In this document: one piece after another, positions 5,178 through 5,373 of the stretch
Layout: each line of letters opens with the position of its first letter
Numbering within the stretch: the stretch's first letter is position 1
NCBI GenBank assembly: GCA_964595945.1
Contig: CAZQSL010000182.1
Location: forward strand, 1 to 5,373
DNA from: CAZQSL01 sp964595945
GTDB lineage: Bacteria > UBP15 > UBA6099 > JAJRTR01
Length of the DNA: 5,373 nt
Direction: 5' to 3'
Made by a program: the position numbers and the translations under genes
Notes under the pieces: generated by a model
What the model saw: the letters and a program-made list of their open reading frames with translations, nothing else
Databases searched by the model: none
Told to the model about the DNA's origin: nothing

Positions 5178-5373
5178 CGGGTAAAACAATGGATATGACT
5201 GATGCAGCGATAATGTATTTTGCGCTCAGAAGCTAATAACCGGCGGTGGGAGCCGCAGGGGCGGGGGATAGTGGCAATTTGGAAATCCGGCAGGAAATCA
5301 GACAACGAGTAGAACAGACTCAAGCCTTCAGTCCACAAGCAGCTATGTGACAAGCATGCTCAAGGCATTGTCC

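Larger units (their letters stand above)
5022..5225. repeat. Three short repeats of TGTATT(0-2 nt)GCGC
   Basis: Copies are TGTATTATGCGC (5022-5033), TGTATTGCGC (5096-5105) and TGTATTTTGCGC (5214-5225), all in the same orientation and differing only in 0 or 2 bases in the middle. They alternate with the two promoter-like modules, so the tail looks like an imperfectly amplified unit of about 75-120 bp. No known repeat family is recognised. Confidence 0.4.
4950..5373. other. Noncoding tail downstream of the PfkB kinase gene
   Basis: No convincing gene lies in these 424 bases. The first half, to about 5230, is AT-richer than the rest of the window and holds two promoter-like modules, a 15-nt direct repeat and three TGTATT(0-2)GCGC words. 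The second half is plain, with a GC-rich patch near 5240-5270. I see no intrinsic terminator directly after the kinase stop. The region may be the upstream control region of a gene past the right edge, or hold an unrecognised small RNA. Confidence 0.6.

Noticed and set aside
5189..5239. 15-codon frame with two stops in a row (starts MDMTDAAIMY), downstream of promoter-like module B
   Set aside because: The position would suit a leader peptide, but the ribosome site is weak, there is no run of regulatory codons, and no terminator pair follows.
5090..5353. 87-codon open frame on the minus strand at the right end
   Set aside because: It begins at TTG with no Shine-Dalgarno site, has no recognisable domain or coding bias, and crosses the repeats and promoter-like modules.

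Overview
The window is ordinary bacterial chromosome with four protein genes, one of them cut by the left edge, plus well-spaced intergenic regions. Composition is moderately GC-rich. Codons end mostly in C or G, and strong Shine-Dalgarno sites (GAGGAGG, AGGGAGGG, AGGAGGT, AGGGGGT) precede every start. No ribosomal RNA, tRNA, mobile element, CRISPR array or phage gene is visible. The source cannot be fixed from sequence alone. A YcgR/PlzA-like PilZ protein, an EF-G paralogue and a secreted esterase fit a free-living Gram-negative-type bacterium; a spirochaete or a PVC/FCB-type lineage would be a guess.

Layout: (1) Positions 1-1754, minus strand: a translation-GTPase of the EF-G-like (EFG-II type) family, complete at the N-terminus and lacking roughly its last 100 residues. 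(2) Positions 1755-1982: a divergent control region holding opposed promoter candidates and, on the EF-G side, a possible three-way-junction leader RNA. (3) Positions 1983-2648, plus strand: a two-domain YcgR-like PilZ protein that has lost the recognisable c-di-GMP-binding residues. (4) Positions 2720-3631, minus strand: a secreted alpha/beta-hydrolase (esterase/lipase type) with a complete triad, convergent with the PilZ gene. (5) Positions 3632-3812: a second divergent control region with a good minus-strand promoter and several dyads. (6) Positions 3813-4949, plus strand: a PfkB-family (ribokinase-like) sugar or nucleoside kinase of unknown substrate. (7) Positions 4950-5373: a noncoding tail with two promoter-like modules that share a 15-nt repeat, and three copies of a TGTATT(0-2)GCGC word.

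Each gene faces the opposite way to its neighbour (minus, plus, minus, plus), so nothing here is an operon and no common pathway can be claimed. The EF-G-like and PilZ genes share one control region, and the esterase and kinase genes share another, so each pair could be co-regulated. I did not find a clear new multi-gene system. The points most worth a second look are the possible structured leader before the EF-G-like gene, the altered G-motifs of that GTPase, the degenerate PilZ domain, and the duplicated promoter-like module at the right end.
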